NCBI GenBank assembly: GCA_902560565.1
Contig: CACEMG010000004.1
Span: forward strand, 1 to 64,000
Direction of reading: 5' to 3'
Source: an uncultured Pelagibacteraceae bacterium
GTDB lineage: Bacteria; Pseudomonadota; Alphaproteobacteria; Pelagibacterales; Pelagibacteraceae
DNA: 64,000 nt
The notes under the pieces were generated by a model. The model worked only from the letters and a program-made list of their open reading frames with translations. It was not told the DNA's origin and ran no database searches. The position numbers and the translations under genes are program-made. Numbering within the stretch: the first letter of the stretch is position 1; every line of letters begins with the position of its first letter. Shown piece after piece: positions 9,299 to 18,484 of the stretch.

Positions 9299-10210
9299 TT
9301 AGATTAATTTATCTATCAAAAATAAAACAAATATTAAAAACAAATAAAATATTGAGTAAGAGAAAACTTTTTTTGCCTTTTTTACCTCAAATTTATTCTT
9401 TTTAAATTTAAGAAGATCATAACAAATGTAATTATAATAAATTGTTAAAACTAATGATGCTATCAAGAATAATTTTCCACTAAAGCCAATATAATAAGGT
9501 AAAATTATTACCGGAAGCATAAAAAGTGAATAAATAAAGATTTTCTTTTTAGTTTCCTCTACTCCATTAGTATTTGGAAGCATTGGGATTTTTGCCTTTT
9601 CGTAATCTTTAGCTTTATACAAACTTAATGCCCAAAAGTGCGACGGCGTCCAATAAAATATAATTAAAAATAATGTAATTGGTTCAAATGTTAGTGAATT
9701 TGTTGCAATTGTCCAACCTATTACAGGTGGTAAGGCGCCAGAGGCTCCACCAATTACAATATTTTGCGGAGTTTTTCTTTTTAACCAAACAGTGTAAACA
9801 AAAACGTAAAAAACTATCGTTAAAAGCAATAAAGATGCAGATATTAAATTTGAAAAATAATACAAACCAAAAACTGAAATAAATGATAGTGTAACACCAA
9901 ACAATAATGCATCCTTTTTTTCAATTTTACCTGTTGGAATTGGTCTTAAACATGTTCTAGACATTAATTTATCGAGATCTGCCTCATACCACATGTTTAA
10001 TGTACCCGCTGCCCCAGCTCCAACAGCGACGAAAAAAATACTTATCATAGCGTCAAATAATTCTACCTTAACCGGTGATACCAATAATCCAACTGCGCAA
10101 GTGAATATAACCAAAGACATTACCCTTGGCTTCATTAATAAAATTAGAGATTTTAAATAAGATGAAAAGTTAATTGAAACAGATTTTTTTTTTAAAATAT
10201 TTGTACTCAC
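9299..10210 (-). CDS. ctaB: Protoheme IX farnesyltransferase (heme O synthase)
   Basis: UbiA-type MKPRVMSLVIFT, NMWYEADLDKLMSRTCLRPIP; clustered with cox genes. Confidence 0.93.
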   Translation of the reverse strand: MSTNILKKKSVSINFSSYLKSLILLMKPRVMSLVIFTCAVGLLVSPVKVELFDAMISIFFVAVGAGAAGTLNMWYEADLDKLMSRTCLRPIPTGKIEKKDALLFGVTLSFISVFGLYYFSNLISASLLLLTIVFYVFVYTVWLKRKTPQNIVIGGASGALPPVIGWTIATNSLTFEPITLFLIIFYWTPSHFWALSLYKAKDYEKAKIPMLPNTNGVEETKKKIFIYSLFMLPVIILPYYIGFSGKLFLIASLVLTIYYNYICYDLLKFKKNKFEVKKAKKVFSYSIFYLFLIFVLFLIDKLI

Positions 10211-10212
10211 TT

Positions 10213-10476
10213 TTAGTCGACATTAAGTGATACAAAAATTACTATTAAAATAAGACCAATAATAAGGATGTGGTTTCCTAAATCAAAAATTCCAACTTTA
10301 TTATTTTTTTTATCTATTATTTTTCTGTGCAATGGAAGCTGATCATATGGGTTAAGTTTAATATTTGGCCCCTCTTCTTTTTCGTTTTCGACTTTTACAG
10401 AATATCCAAACCATGTGATGTAGATAAAAAAACCAAAAAATATCAATAATCCTGCTAAGATTGTATAACCGTCCAT
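10213..10476 (-). CDS. Small membrane protein in cytochrome oxidase cluster, unknown function (87 aa)
   Basis: Two hydrophobic segments (TILAGLLIFFGFFIYITWFGY and HILIIGLILIVIFVSLNV); lies between the COX4-like gene and ctaB. Confidence 0.7.
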   Translation of the reverse strand: MDGYTILAGLLIFFGFFIYITWFGYSVKVENEKEEGPNIKLNPYDQLPLHRKIIDKKNNKVGIFDLGNHILIIGLILIVIFVSLNVD

Positions 10477-10836
10477 TTACGCACCTCCTCCAACAAAGAA
10501 ATAAAACATTCTTGAAAATAAAGTATATTCAAATTCTGCAGCCATTAAAAATACAAAACAGGCTATTGCGGTCATCGGCCATAACAATACGTTAACTAAA
10601 GCATATCTTTCCCAAAATAGATGCATAAAGAATGCCATTATTAGTCCGGCTTTTGCAAACATAAAAAATAAAATCAAAGACCATCTTAACATTCCTTGAA
10701 ACTGATACCAGTCAACCATATAAGAGAAAAAACTTAGTACAAAAAGTAGGCCCCAGATCCATAAATAAATACCTATTTTATGCGTTGATTCTACTGGTTT
10801 CTTATCTTTTTCGTTTATTTGATTTGTATCATCCAT
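10477..10836 (-). CDS. Cytochrome c oxidase subunit IV-like (prokaryotic COX4 type)
   Basis: Three TM segments with FFMFAKAGLIMAFFMHLFWERY, typical of bacterial COX4-like proteins; next to subunit III. Confidence 0.85.
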   Translation of the reverse strand: MDDTNQINEKDKKPVESTHKIGIYLWIWGLLFVLSFFSYMVDWYQFQGMLRWSLILFFMFAKAGLIMAFFMHLFWERYALVNVLLWPMTAIACFVFLMAAEFEYTLFSRMFYFFVGGGA

Positions 10837-10847
10837 ATAAAATTATT

Positions 10848-11561
10848 TTACCATAAGTAGAAAAATGCAAAAATAAAAACCCACACTAAATCAACAAAGT
10901 GCCAATATAAACCTAGAATTTCTATTTCAACATAATCCCCTTTCATAGTTGTAAACCAACCTCTTTTACCACCATTCTCGTAATGACCTGCAAATACCTT
11001 GTATGCATATATAAACAAGAAAATTACACCAATTGATACGTGGGTGCCGTGAAAACCAGTGATCATAAAAAAGAAAGAACCAAACTGTGCAGCTCCAAAT
11101 GGATTTTCCCAAGGTCTTACACCTTCATGAATAAGTTTTGACCATTCATATGCTTGCATACCTACGAATGTCAGTCCACCAATAGCAGTTGCAAGAACAA
11201 GCCAGCCACACATTTTTCTGTTTTTCTCGTATCCATACTTAACTGCTAGAGCCATTGTTCCACTGCTAGTAATTAAAACGAAAGTCATAAGAGCGATCAA
11301 TAATAAAGGTACTGGTACTCCAAATGCTTCTAATGCAAATACTTCGCTTGGATTTGGCCATTCAACTGGAGTTGAACCTCTTCCCTTCATATATGCAATT
11401 AAAAAACAACTGAATACAAATGTATCGCTCAAAAGGAATATCCACATCATTGCTTTACCCCAATGAACACCTTTGAACATTGTCTGGTCTGATCCAGTAT
11501 CAGATGCCATACCTCTAAAACCTGGTTTTAATTCAAAGCCATCTATTTTAGGATCTGACAT
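10848..11561 (-). CDS. Cytochrome c oxidase subunit III
   Basis: FHGTHVSIGVIFLF and EILGLYWHFVDLVWVFIFAFFYLW typical of COX3. Confidence 0.95.
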   Translation of the reverse strand: MSDPKIDGFELKPGFRGMASDTGSDQTMFKGVHWGKAMMWIFLLSDTFVFSCFLIAYMKGRGSTPVEWPNPSEVFALEAFGVPVPLLLIALMTFVLITSSGTMALAVKYGYEKNRKMCGWLVLATAIGGLTFVGMQAYEWSKLIHEGVRPWENPFGAAQFGSFFFMITGFHGTHVSIGVIFLFIYAYKVFAGHYENGGKRGWFTTMKGDYVEIEILGLYWHFVDLVWVFIFAFFYLW

Positions 11562-11576
11562 TTTATAAATCTTTGA

Positions 11577-13412
11577 TTATGTTTTCTCCACTTTAGTATG
11601 AACCACTTCACTTGGAGGAGTAGTTTGAGGTATAAAATCATCTTTAGCCCCAGGTACACTGAAATCATACGGCCATCTGTGAACCACAGGCAATCTTTCA
11701 CCAAAATTTCCATGTTCAGGTGGCTGTGTTGAAGTATGCCACTCTAAAGAATTTGCTTTCCATGGATTTTTAGGAGCTGGTTTTCCAGTCTTTAAAGTTT
11801 TAATTATATTGAAGATCAAAATAAATTGTGCTGCACCTACTAAGAAAGCAGCTAAACTAATAAATTCATTCATTCCTACAGCTGAAGTCATATACGGACT
11901 GTCATACATTTCATAATACCTTCTTGGAACCCCTATAAATCCTAGGTAATGCATTGGGAAGTATATCGAATAAGCACCTAAGAATGTTGCCCAAAAGTGC
12001 CATTTACCTAAAGTCTCATTTAACAATCTTCCAGTTATTAATGGAAACCAATGATATACCGCTCCCATGATAACCATAACCGGGGCTATACCCATTACCA
12101 TATGGAAATGAGCTACAACGAAATAAGTGTCTGATAATGGAACATCAACAGAAACATTTCCTAAAAATATACCAGTTATACCTCCATTAACAAATGTTAC
12201 TATAAATCCTAAACACCAAAGCATTACTGTATTAATTCTTATGTTTCCTCTCCACAATGTCAAAATCCAGTTATAAACTTTCATAGCGGTCGGTACTGCT
12301 ATTATAAGTGTTGTGGTAGCAAAAAAGAAACCAAACCATGGGTTCATCCCACTTACATACATATGATGCGCCCAAACGAAAAAGCTTAAAGCACCAATTC
12401 CAACAATTGCCCAAACCATCATTCTATATCCAAAAATATTTTTTCTCGCATGAACTGAAATTAAATCAGAAACGATACCAAAAGCAGGCAATGCCACAAT
12501 ATAAACTTCTGGGTGACCAAAAAACCAAAATAAATGTTGAAATAAAATTGGACTTCCTCCACCATATTCCAAAACTTCACCAGCTTTTAAAATTGTAGGC
12601 ATAAAGAAACTTGTTCCAATAACTTTATCTAGTGTCATCATTATTGCACTTACTAGTAAAGCTGGGAATGCTAACATCGCTAAAACAGTTGCTGTAAAAA
12701 TTCCCCATACAGTCAGTGGCATTCTCATTAAAGTCATACCTCTTGTTCTAGCTTGTAAAACAGTGATCATGTAATTTAGTCCACCCATAGTGAAACCAAT
12801 TACAAAAAGAGCTAAAGACACTAACATTAATAGAATACCCATTCCTGAACCTGGTGTACCCTCTAAAATAGTTTGTGGAGGATATAGTGTCCAGCCTGCT
12901 CCAGTTGGACCTCCTGGCACAAAGAAACTTGCCATTAAAATTGCTACTGCAACAAAGAACATCCAAAAACTTAACATGTTTACATATGGAAAAACCATAT
13001 CTCTTGCACCAACCATCAACGGTATTAAATAATTTCCAAAGCCTCCTAAAAACAAGGCAGTTAAAAAATAAACTACCATTATCATTCCATGCATTGTTAC
13101 AAATTGATAATAGTGTTCGGCAGTTATAAATCCTGCTAGCCCTGGAAAACCTAATTGTAATCTCATTAACCAAGATAAAATTAAACCCACAATTCCTGTA
13201 AAAACAGCAGTTAAAAAATATTGTACTCCAATTACTTTTGCATCCTGACAAAAAACCCATTTAGTTAAAAAAGTATGACCGTGGTATAAATCTTGTTCTG
13301 GTAACTCAGCCGGTCTTACATAATCCATATCTGGAGTTGAACCCGCAGAACCTGTAAGTGCTTCTGATGATTGTGCTTGATAACCAGATTTATTTTCGTA
13401 TTCGTCAGACAT
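11577..13412 (-). CDS. Cytochrome c oxidase subunit I
   Basis: QHLFWFFGHPEVYIVALPAFGIVSDLI, VWAHHMYVSGM, TYFVVAHFHMVMG heme-copper oxidase motifs. Confidence 0.97.
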   Translation of the reverse strand: MSDEYENKSGYQAQSSEALTGSAGSTPDMDYVRPAELPEQDLYHGHTFLTKWVFCQDAKVIGVQYFLTAVFTGIVGLILSWLMRLQLGFPGLAGFITAEHYYQFVTMHGMIMVVYFLTALFLGGFGNYLIPLMVGARDMVFPYVNMLSFWMFFVAVAILMASFFVPGGPTGAGWTLYPPQTILEGTPGSGMGILLMLVSLALFVIGFTMGGLNYMITVLQARTRGMTLMRMPLTVWGIFTATVLAMLAFPALLVSAIMMTLDKVIGTSFFMPTILKAGEVLEYGGGSPILFQHLFWFFGHPEVYIVALPAFGIVSDLISVHARKNIFGYRMMVWAIVGIGALSFFVWAHHMYVSGMNPWFGFFFATTTLIIAVPTAMKVYNWILTLWRGNIRINTVMLWCLGFIVTFVNGGITGIFLGNVSVDVPLSDTYFVVAHFHMVMGIAPVMVIMGAVYHWFPLITGRLLNETLGKWHFWATFLGAYSIYFPMHYLGFIGVPRRYYEMYDSPYMTSAVGMNEFISLAAFLVGAAQFILIFNIIKTLKTGKPAPKNPWKANSLEWHTSTQPPEHGNFGERLPVVHRWPYDFSVPGAKDDFIPQTTPPSEVVHTKVEKT

Positions 13413-13414
13413 AA

Positions 13415-14287
13415 TTATTTTTCCTCTTTATATATAACTTTTTCAATATTTGAATTATTTTTTGCGACCTTTTTTGTCTCAATTTCCTTGTTTTGCTTAG
13501 CTAAAAGGTCTGAGAATGTTTCTTGTTCTCCCAACCATTCTTGGTAACTATTAGGATCTTGCACCTCTACCCCGCCTCTCATTGCATAATGACCAACGCC
13601 GCAATATTCAGCACATAAAACTTCATACTCACCCACTTTGTTAGGCTCAAACCAATAATATGTTACAACTCCAGGCACAGCATCCATCTTTGCTCTAAAT
13701 TGAGGCACGTACCAATTATGAAGCACATCTACAGATCTTAATAAAATTTTTACTGGTCTATTATTTTCTAAATTAATTATATCACTTTGCACCATTACAT
13801 CGTCTCTCCCGTAAGGATCGTCTAGGTTGATACCAAATGGGTTATCGTCATTTATATTTACAACTTTTGTAGTGCCGAGTTTTCCATCATTACCAGGCAG
13901 TCTATATTGCCAGCCCCATTGCCATGCCATGACATCTATCTCAATTGAGTTTTTTGGAACGTTTACATATTGGTTCCAAATTATTAATCCTGGAGCTAGT
14001 AGAGCTGCAACTCCAAGCGTAGTGGCTACTGTTAAAATTTTTTCTAATTTTTTATCTTCAGGTTTATACTCTGCTTTTCTATCTTCTTTATAAGAATACT
14101 TAAAAACGCAATAAATCATGAAAAGACAAACAGCTACAAATACTCCTCCACCTACCCAAAAGGTTAGAGTTATAGTATCGTCCATTCCTTTCCAGTTTGA
14201 TGCAATATCAGTCCAATACCAAGGTGTGAAAATATGGAAAAGTATTGAACCTAAAATGACTAAAAAAAATATTATACCTGCGTGCAT
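13415..14287 (-). CDS. Cytochrome c oxidase subunit II
   Basis: CuA motif CAEYCGVGHYAM and DVLHNWYVPQFRAKMDAVPG; two N-terminal TM segments. Confidence 0.96.
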   Translation of the reverse strand: MHAGIIFFLVILGSILFHIFTPWYWTDIASNWKGMDDTITLTFWVGGGVFVAVCLFMIYCVFKYSYKEDRKAEYKPEDKKLEKILTVATTLGVAALLAPGLIIWNQYVNVPKNSIEIDVMAWQWGWQYRLPGNDGKLGTTKVVNINDDNPFGINLDDPYGRDDVMVQSDIINLENNRPVKILLRSVDVLHNWYVPQFRAKMDAVPGVVTYYWFEPNKVGEYEVLCAEYCGVGHYAMRGGVEVQDPNSYQEWLGEQETFSDLLAKQNKEIETKKVAKNNSNIEKVIYKEEK

Positions 14288-14322
14288 GGCTATTTATATA
14301 GATTATTAATAGTATAAATACC

Positions 14323-14339
14323 TATGACAAAATGTCATA
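14323..14339. promoter_or_regulatory. Perfect 7-3-7 dyad TATGACA-AAA-TGTCATA, candidate operator
   Basis: Directly read in the gap between the divergent subunit II gene (start 14287) and the 64-aa ORF (start 14376). Confidence 0.45.
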
Positions 14340-14375
14340 AAATTAAAGAAAATAAACTTATATATACAGTAAATT

Positions 14376-14570
14376 ATGCTCGGTAAATTTGGAATTCTTG
14401 TAGTCTTACTCATTTTGGTCTTATTATTTTATGTTGTCATATCCTTCGGGGCTGGGGCGTTCTCAAAAGGAGAAACAAAACCAGAAACAAAGAAATATTT
14501 AAAGTCAGTAAAAATATTGTTAGCTGTTATCGCGATTGTAGGATCAATACTTGTACTTTTTCTTGATTAA
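14376..14570 (+). CDS. Small membrane protein, unknown function (64 aa)
   Basis: MLGKFGILVVLLILVLLFYVVISFGAGAFSKGETKPETKKYLKSVKILLAVIAIVGSILVLFLD; two TM segments; lies between divergent cox genes, no alternative ORF in the gap. Confidence 0.7.
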   Translation: MLGKFGILVVLLILVLLFYVVISFGAGAFSKGETKPETKKYLKSVKILLAVIAIVGSILVLFLD

Positions 14571-15247
14571 GAAATAAGTGTTTTGCACCAAGCAATAAAT
14601 GAGTCATTAAAAATATAAATCATTAAAAAGAAAGCTAACCAAACTACTAATAAAAACATCCAGTACATTGATAACGCAGAGATATTATTTTCCTCATCTA
14701 AAATTTTATTCTGCTCCATTTTTAAAATTCGACCAGCTACTCTTCCCCAAAAAAATAATCCTCCAAGCAAGTGCATTCCATGTAGCGCAGTAAAAATATA
14801 AAATGATGAAAAATATGAATTAGTTGAAACATAATTTCCACTTTGCATTAATTGCACCCAAAAATACAATTGCCCAAATAAAAACAAATAACTTAGGCCA
14901 CCAACTAAGATTATGTTTCTTTTTATTCTAATAGTTTCTTTTTGCTTTAAGTCGCTAGTTATTTTTGAAAAAAAGTAAGCAATAACAAAAAGTACAAAAG
15001 TATTTATCCAAAGAAAGTTCGGTTTTAAAAGATATCTTGTGTCTTGTTCAGGTGGGATAGAATAAATATAACCTGTAAATATTAAGCTAAACAAAACAGT
15101 TGCAATACCAAAGATAATTATTACAGCAGAAGTCTGAACTGAAAGGTCGAAAGTCTTACCTATATGAGCATCATCTATTTTTGCTCTATCACTCTCCCAA
15201 GGTTTTTCAGTTAGTGTGCCGAAAAGTTTCTTTATAAAATTGCTCAT
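14567..15247 (-). CDS. Second cytochrome c oxidase subunit III-family protein
   Basis: ALHGMHLLGGLFFWGRV and SALSMYWMFLLVVWLAFFLMIYI resemble COX3; distinct from the 10848-11561 protein. Confidence 0.8.
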   Translation of the reverse strand: MSNFIKKLFGTLTEKPWESDRAKIDDAHIGKTFDLSVQTSAVIIIFGIATVLFSLIFTGYIYSIPPEQDTRYLLKPNFLWINTFVLFVIAYFFSKITSDLKQKETIRIKRNIILVGGLSYLFLFGQLYFWVQLMQSGNYVSTNSYFSSFYIFTALHGMHLLGGLFFWGRVAGRILKMEQNKILDEENNISALSMYWMFLLVVWLAFFLMIYIFNDSFIAWCKTLIS

Positions 15248-15283
15248 GGATCCTATATAATAAATAATAATTATTTATCAACA

Positions 15284-15874
15284 ATGAAAATAAAAACATC
15301 AATTGCAATTATAAGTGGATGTCTGGTAATTTTTCTCTTTTTAATGCTACCAGTTTTTTTATCTATTCAAAATCAGAAGGAAGATCTTGTCGCATCATTC
15401 AAAGGATCAACTTTTTCACTTAAAGATGTAAATAATAATACAATAACTGAAAAATCTTTTGAAGGACCTTTAACAGCAATTTTTTTTGGTTTTACAAACT
15501 GTCCTGATATATGTCCAATGACGTTAAGCAATATAGATTTAGTTATTAAAAACTTAAATGAACAAAAAAAGAAAAAATTTAAGGTTTTCTTTGTAAGCAT
15601 AGATCCTGAGAGAGATAGCCCGAGTGTAATAAAAAATTATCTGGACACATTTGAAAATCAAATGTTTGGAATAACTGGTGATCCAAAAAAAGTTTTTCTA
15701 TTATCTCAATCCTGGGGTGTCTTATCAGAAAAAATATTTAATGAAGATGGAAATTATTTAATTAATCATAGTTCATCGGTATTACTTTTAAAAGATGGAA
15801 AGTATTTAGACAGAATTAATCATCATGCTAAATACAAAGATATGTTCAAGGTGATAGATAAATATTTAAGATAA
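15284..15874 (+). CDS. SCO1/SenC family copper chaperone
   Basis: FFGFTNCPDICPMTLSNI (CxxxC copper motif), SIDPERDSP, NHSSSVLLL. Confidence 0.94.
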   Translation: MKIKTSIAIISGCLVIFLFLMLPVFLSIQNQKEDLVASFKGSTFSLKDVNNNTITEKSFEGPLTAIFFGFTNCPDICPMTLSNIDLVIKNLNEQKKKKFKVFFVSIDPERDSPSVIKNYLDTFENQMFGITGDPKKVFLLSQSWGVLSEKIFNEDGNYLINHSSSVLLLKDGKYLDRINHHAKYKDMFKVIDKYLR

Positions 15875-16567
15875 TAAAGTATAACTGATTATAGAAATCA
15901 TCGATATTGCAGCAGTTTCAGATCTTAAAATATTTTTATTAATATTTATAGGAATTATATTTTTCATTTTAGAAATTATTTCCCTTTCTTTAATGGAGAA
16001 ATCACCCTCTGGACCAATCAAAATACATAACGGCTCATCTCTTTTGATATCAATTTTTTTATTTTTTGAATTAAGATCACCAAAATGAATTGTTATGTCA
16101 ATATTTTCTTTTAAAAATTCTTCAAGATTTTTTAATTTATCTAAAGTTGGTAAATTTAATCTATTACTTTGTTCTGATGCTTCAACAATAATTTTTTTAA
16201 CTCTTTTTTCATTAATCTTTCTAACGACAGTTCGTTCAGAAAGTAGTGGTATAAATCTAGTTACTCCAAGTTCTGTAGCCTTTTGAATCATTAAGTTTAG
16301 ATAATTTAGTTTAATAGGTGTGAAGGCAAGCCATATTTCTGTTGGATTATCTGCTGACCTTAATTTTTTTTCTACTGAAAACTCTACAATTCCTCTTATT
16401 ATATTTTCTACTTTTGCCTCAAATTCCCCAGATTGATTAAACAAACTAAAATTTTGTCCTTCTTTAATTCTCATCACCTTATGAATATAGTGTGATTGAG
16501 TTTTATCTAATTTAGATTTTAAATTTATATATAAACTTTCATTAAAAAATAATCTAATATTACTCAT
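15866..16567 (-). CDS. rsmE: 16S rRNA (uracil(1498)-N(3))-methyltransferase
   Basis: QKATELGVTRFIPLLSERTV, ASEQSNR, CILIGPEGDFSIKE, LRSETAAI motifs. Confidence 0.95.
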   Translation of the reverse strand: MSNIRLFFNESLYINLKSKLDKTQSHYIHKVMRIKEGQNFSLFNQSGEFEAKVENIIRGIVEFSVEKKLRSADNPTEIWLAFTPIKLNYLNLMIQKATELGVTRFIPLLSERTVVRKINEKRVKKIIVEASEQSNRLNLPTLDKLKNLEEFLKENIDITIHFGDLNSKNKKIDIKRDEPLCILIGPEGDFSIKEREIISKMKNIIPININKNILRSETAAISMISIISYTLLS

Positions 16568-16583
16568 TTAAATAAGTTAATTT

Positions 16584-17246
16584 ATGAAAAATCTTAAAGC
16601 AATAATTTTCGATGCTTATGGAACTTTATTTGATGTAAATTCAGCAGCTGAGAAATGCAAAAGTAAAATTGGTGATAAGTGGGAAAATTTTGCAAATTAT
16701 TGGAGAACAACCCAGTTAGAATATACATGGCTTAGAAGTATGATGAGTAGACATAAAAATTTCTGGCAAATAACTGAGGACAGCTTAGACAAATCTATGA
16801 AAAAATTTAAAATACAAAATAATATGAGAAGTGAGCTTTTAGACCTGTATAAAATTTTATCTCCCTACCCAGAGGTTAAAGAAACCTTAAAACAACTAAA
16901 AAATAAAAACTATAAAATTGCTATTCTATCAAATGGAACACCTTCCCTACTAAATGAGTTAGTTGAAAAAAATGACATGAAAAACTTATTTGATGATATT
17001 TTTTCTATAGAGGAGGTTGGAATATTTAAACCAAGTTCAAAAGTATACGAAATCCCCGTTATAAAATATAAAATAGATAAAGGAGAGATTGCTTTTTTAA
17101 GTTCAAACACATGGGATATTTCTGGAGGTGGAAATTTTGGATACAATTGTTTCTGGATCAATAGAAATAATGATGTATTTGATAATTTAGATTATTCACC
17201 AAAAAATGAATTAAAAAATTTAAATGAATTACTTGATATTATTTAA
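16584..17246 (+). CDS. Haloacid dehalogenase type II (HAD family)
   Basis: IIFDAYGTLFDV, ILSNGTPSLL, FKPSSKVY, SSNTWDISGGGNFGYNCFWINR. Confidence 0.93.
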   Translation: MKNLKAIIFDAYGTLFDVNSAAEKCKSKIGDKWENFANYWRTTQLEYTWLRSMMSRHKNFWQITEDSLDKSMKKFKIQNNMRSELLDLYKILSPYPEVKETLKQLKNKNYKIAILSNGTPSLLNELVEKNDMKNLFDDIFSIEEVGIFKPSSKVYEIPVIKYKIDKGEIAFLSSNTWDISGGGNFGYNCFWINRNNDVFDNLDYSPKNELKNLNELLDII

Positions 17247-17270
17247 TTAAGCATTATTTCATAAATAATT

Positions 17271-17645
17271 ATGACAAATATTTTAGATCTTTTTGCAAGA
17301 ATATTAATTTCAACATTATTTTTAATAAATGGAATTTTTAAAATAACTAATTATGATGGTACTGTAGGCTGGATGGAAGGATATGGTGTGCCTGGAATTC
17401 TTTTAATACCAGCGATAATAATAGAAATATTAGGTCCAATTTTAATAATATTAGGATATCAAACAAAAATTACTGCGGCATTTTTAAGTTTATTTTGTTT
17501 GGTAACAGCAATTATATTCCACAATGAATTTAGTAACCAAATGCAACTAACCTCTTTTTTAAAGAATATTGCATTAGCAGGTGGATTTTTGTTTCTTGTT
17601 ATTAATGGTTCAAAAAAATTCAGTTTAGATAATAAACTTAAGTAA
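17271..17645 (+). CDS. DoxX family membrane protein
   Basis: LFARILISTLFLINGIFKI...GPILIILGYQTKITAAFLSLFCLVTAIIFH typical of DoxX. Confidence 0.88.
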   Translation: MTNILDLFARILISTLFLINGIFKITNYDGTVGWMEGYGVPGILLIPAIIIEILGPILIILGYQTKITAAFLSLFCLVTAIIFHNEFSNQMQLTSFLKNIALAGGFLFLVINGSKKFSLDNKLK

Positions 17646-17647
17646 TT

Positions 17648-18484
17648 ATGAAAAGTATTGAGGTCGAGAAAATAATCAAGCCCATACTGTCGTCAGATGG
17701 TGCTGGTGTTAAATTAAAAAGAAGTATTGGGGTAGAGCCAAATTATTATGACCCATTTTTAATGTTAGATGAGTTTGGATCAGAAGATAAAGAGGATTAC
17801 ATAGGTGGTTTTCCACCACATCCTCATAGAGGAATAGAAACAGTAACATACATGCTTCACGGTGAGTTTGAGCATAAAGATAGTACTGGCGGAAAAGGTA
17901 GAATGAAAGCTGGTGATGTTCAGTGGATGAAAACTGGAAGTGGCATCATTCATTCAGAAATGCCTGCAATGAGTGATGGAAAACTTCAAGGTTTTCAATT
18001 ATGGATTAACATGCCTGCTAAATTAAAAATGAGTAAACCTGAATACATCTATATAGACTCTAAGGAAATGCAGATACATAAGGATCTGGATAAGACTGTA
18101 AAAACAATAGCGGGTAAATTTGAAAAAGCTGAAGGTCCAATCAAAGGTCATAATGTAGAACCAATTTATTTTGATATAGAATTAAATAAAGATAAAGAGT
18201 TTGTATTTGATCTTCCTATTACTCACAATTCACTAATTTATTTAGTAAATGGTGAAATTCAAGTTGGAGAAAAGAAACATGAAAGAATTAGTAATTCAAA
18301 TTTAATTTTACTATCTAAGGGTGAAAATCTTAAAGTAAAAAGCATTTCTAATTCAAAATTCTTGCTTATTTCTGGAAAACCCATTAATGAACAAATTGCT
18401 AGAGGAGGTCCGTTCGTTATGAATACAAAATCTGAAATTTTGCAAGCTGTGAATGATTATCATAATGGAACTTTCGTAAAATAG
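17648..18484 (+). CDS. Pirin family protein
   Basis: FLMLDEFG, GGFPPHPHRGIETVTYMLHGEFEHKDSTGGKGRMKAGDVQWMKTGSGIIHSEMP. Confidence 0.96.
   Translation: MKSIEVEKIIKPILSSDGAGVKLKRSIGVEPNYYDPFLMLDEFGSEDKEDYIGGFPPHPHRGIETVTYMLHGEFEHKDSTGGKGRMKAGDVQWMKTGSGIIHSEMPAMSDGKLQGFQLWINMPAKLKMSKPEYIYIDSKEMQIHKDLDKTVKTIAGKFEKAEGPIKGHNVEPIYFDIELNKDKEFVFDLPITHNSLIYLVNGEIQVGEKKHERISNSNLILLSKGENLKVKSISNSKFLLISGKPINEQIARGGPFVMNTKSEILQAVNDYHNGTFVK

Noticed and set aside
12748-13260. 170-aa ORF on the minus strand within the subunit I gene
   Set aside because: Out-of-frame reading of the well-supported subunit I gene on the same strand; composition is low-complexity C/N/F/S rich with no recognisable motif.
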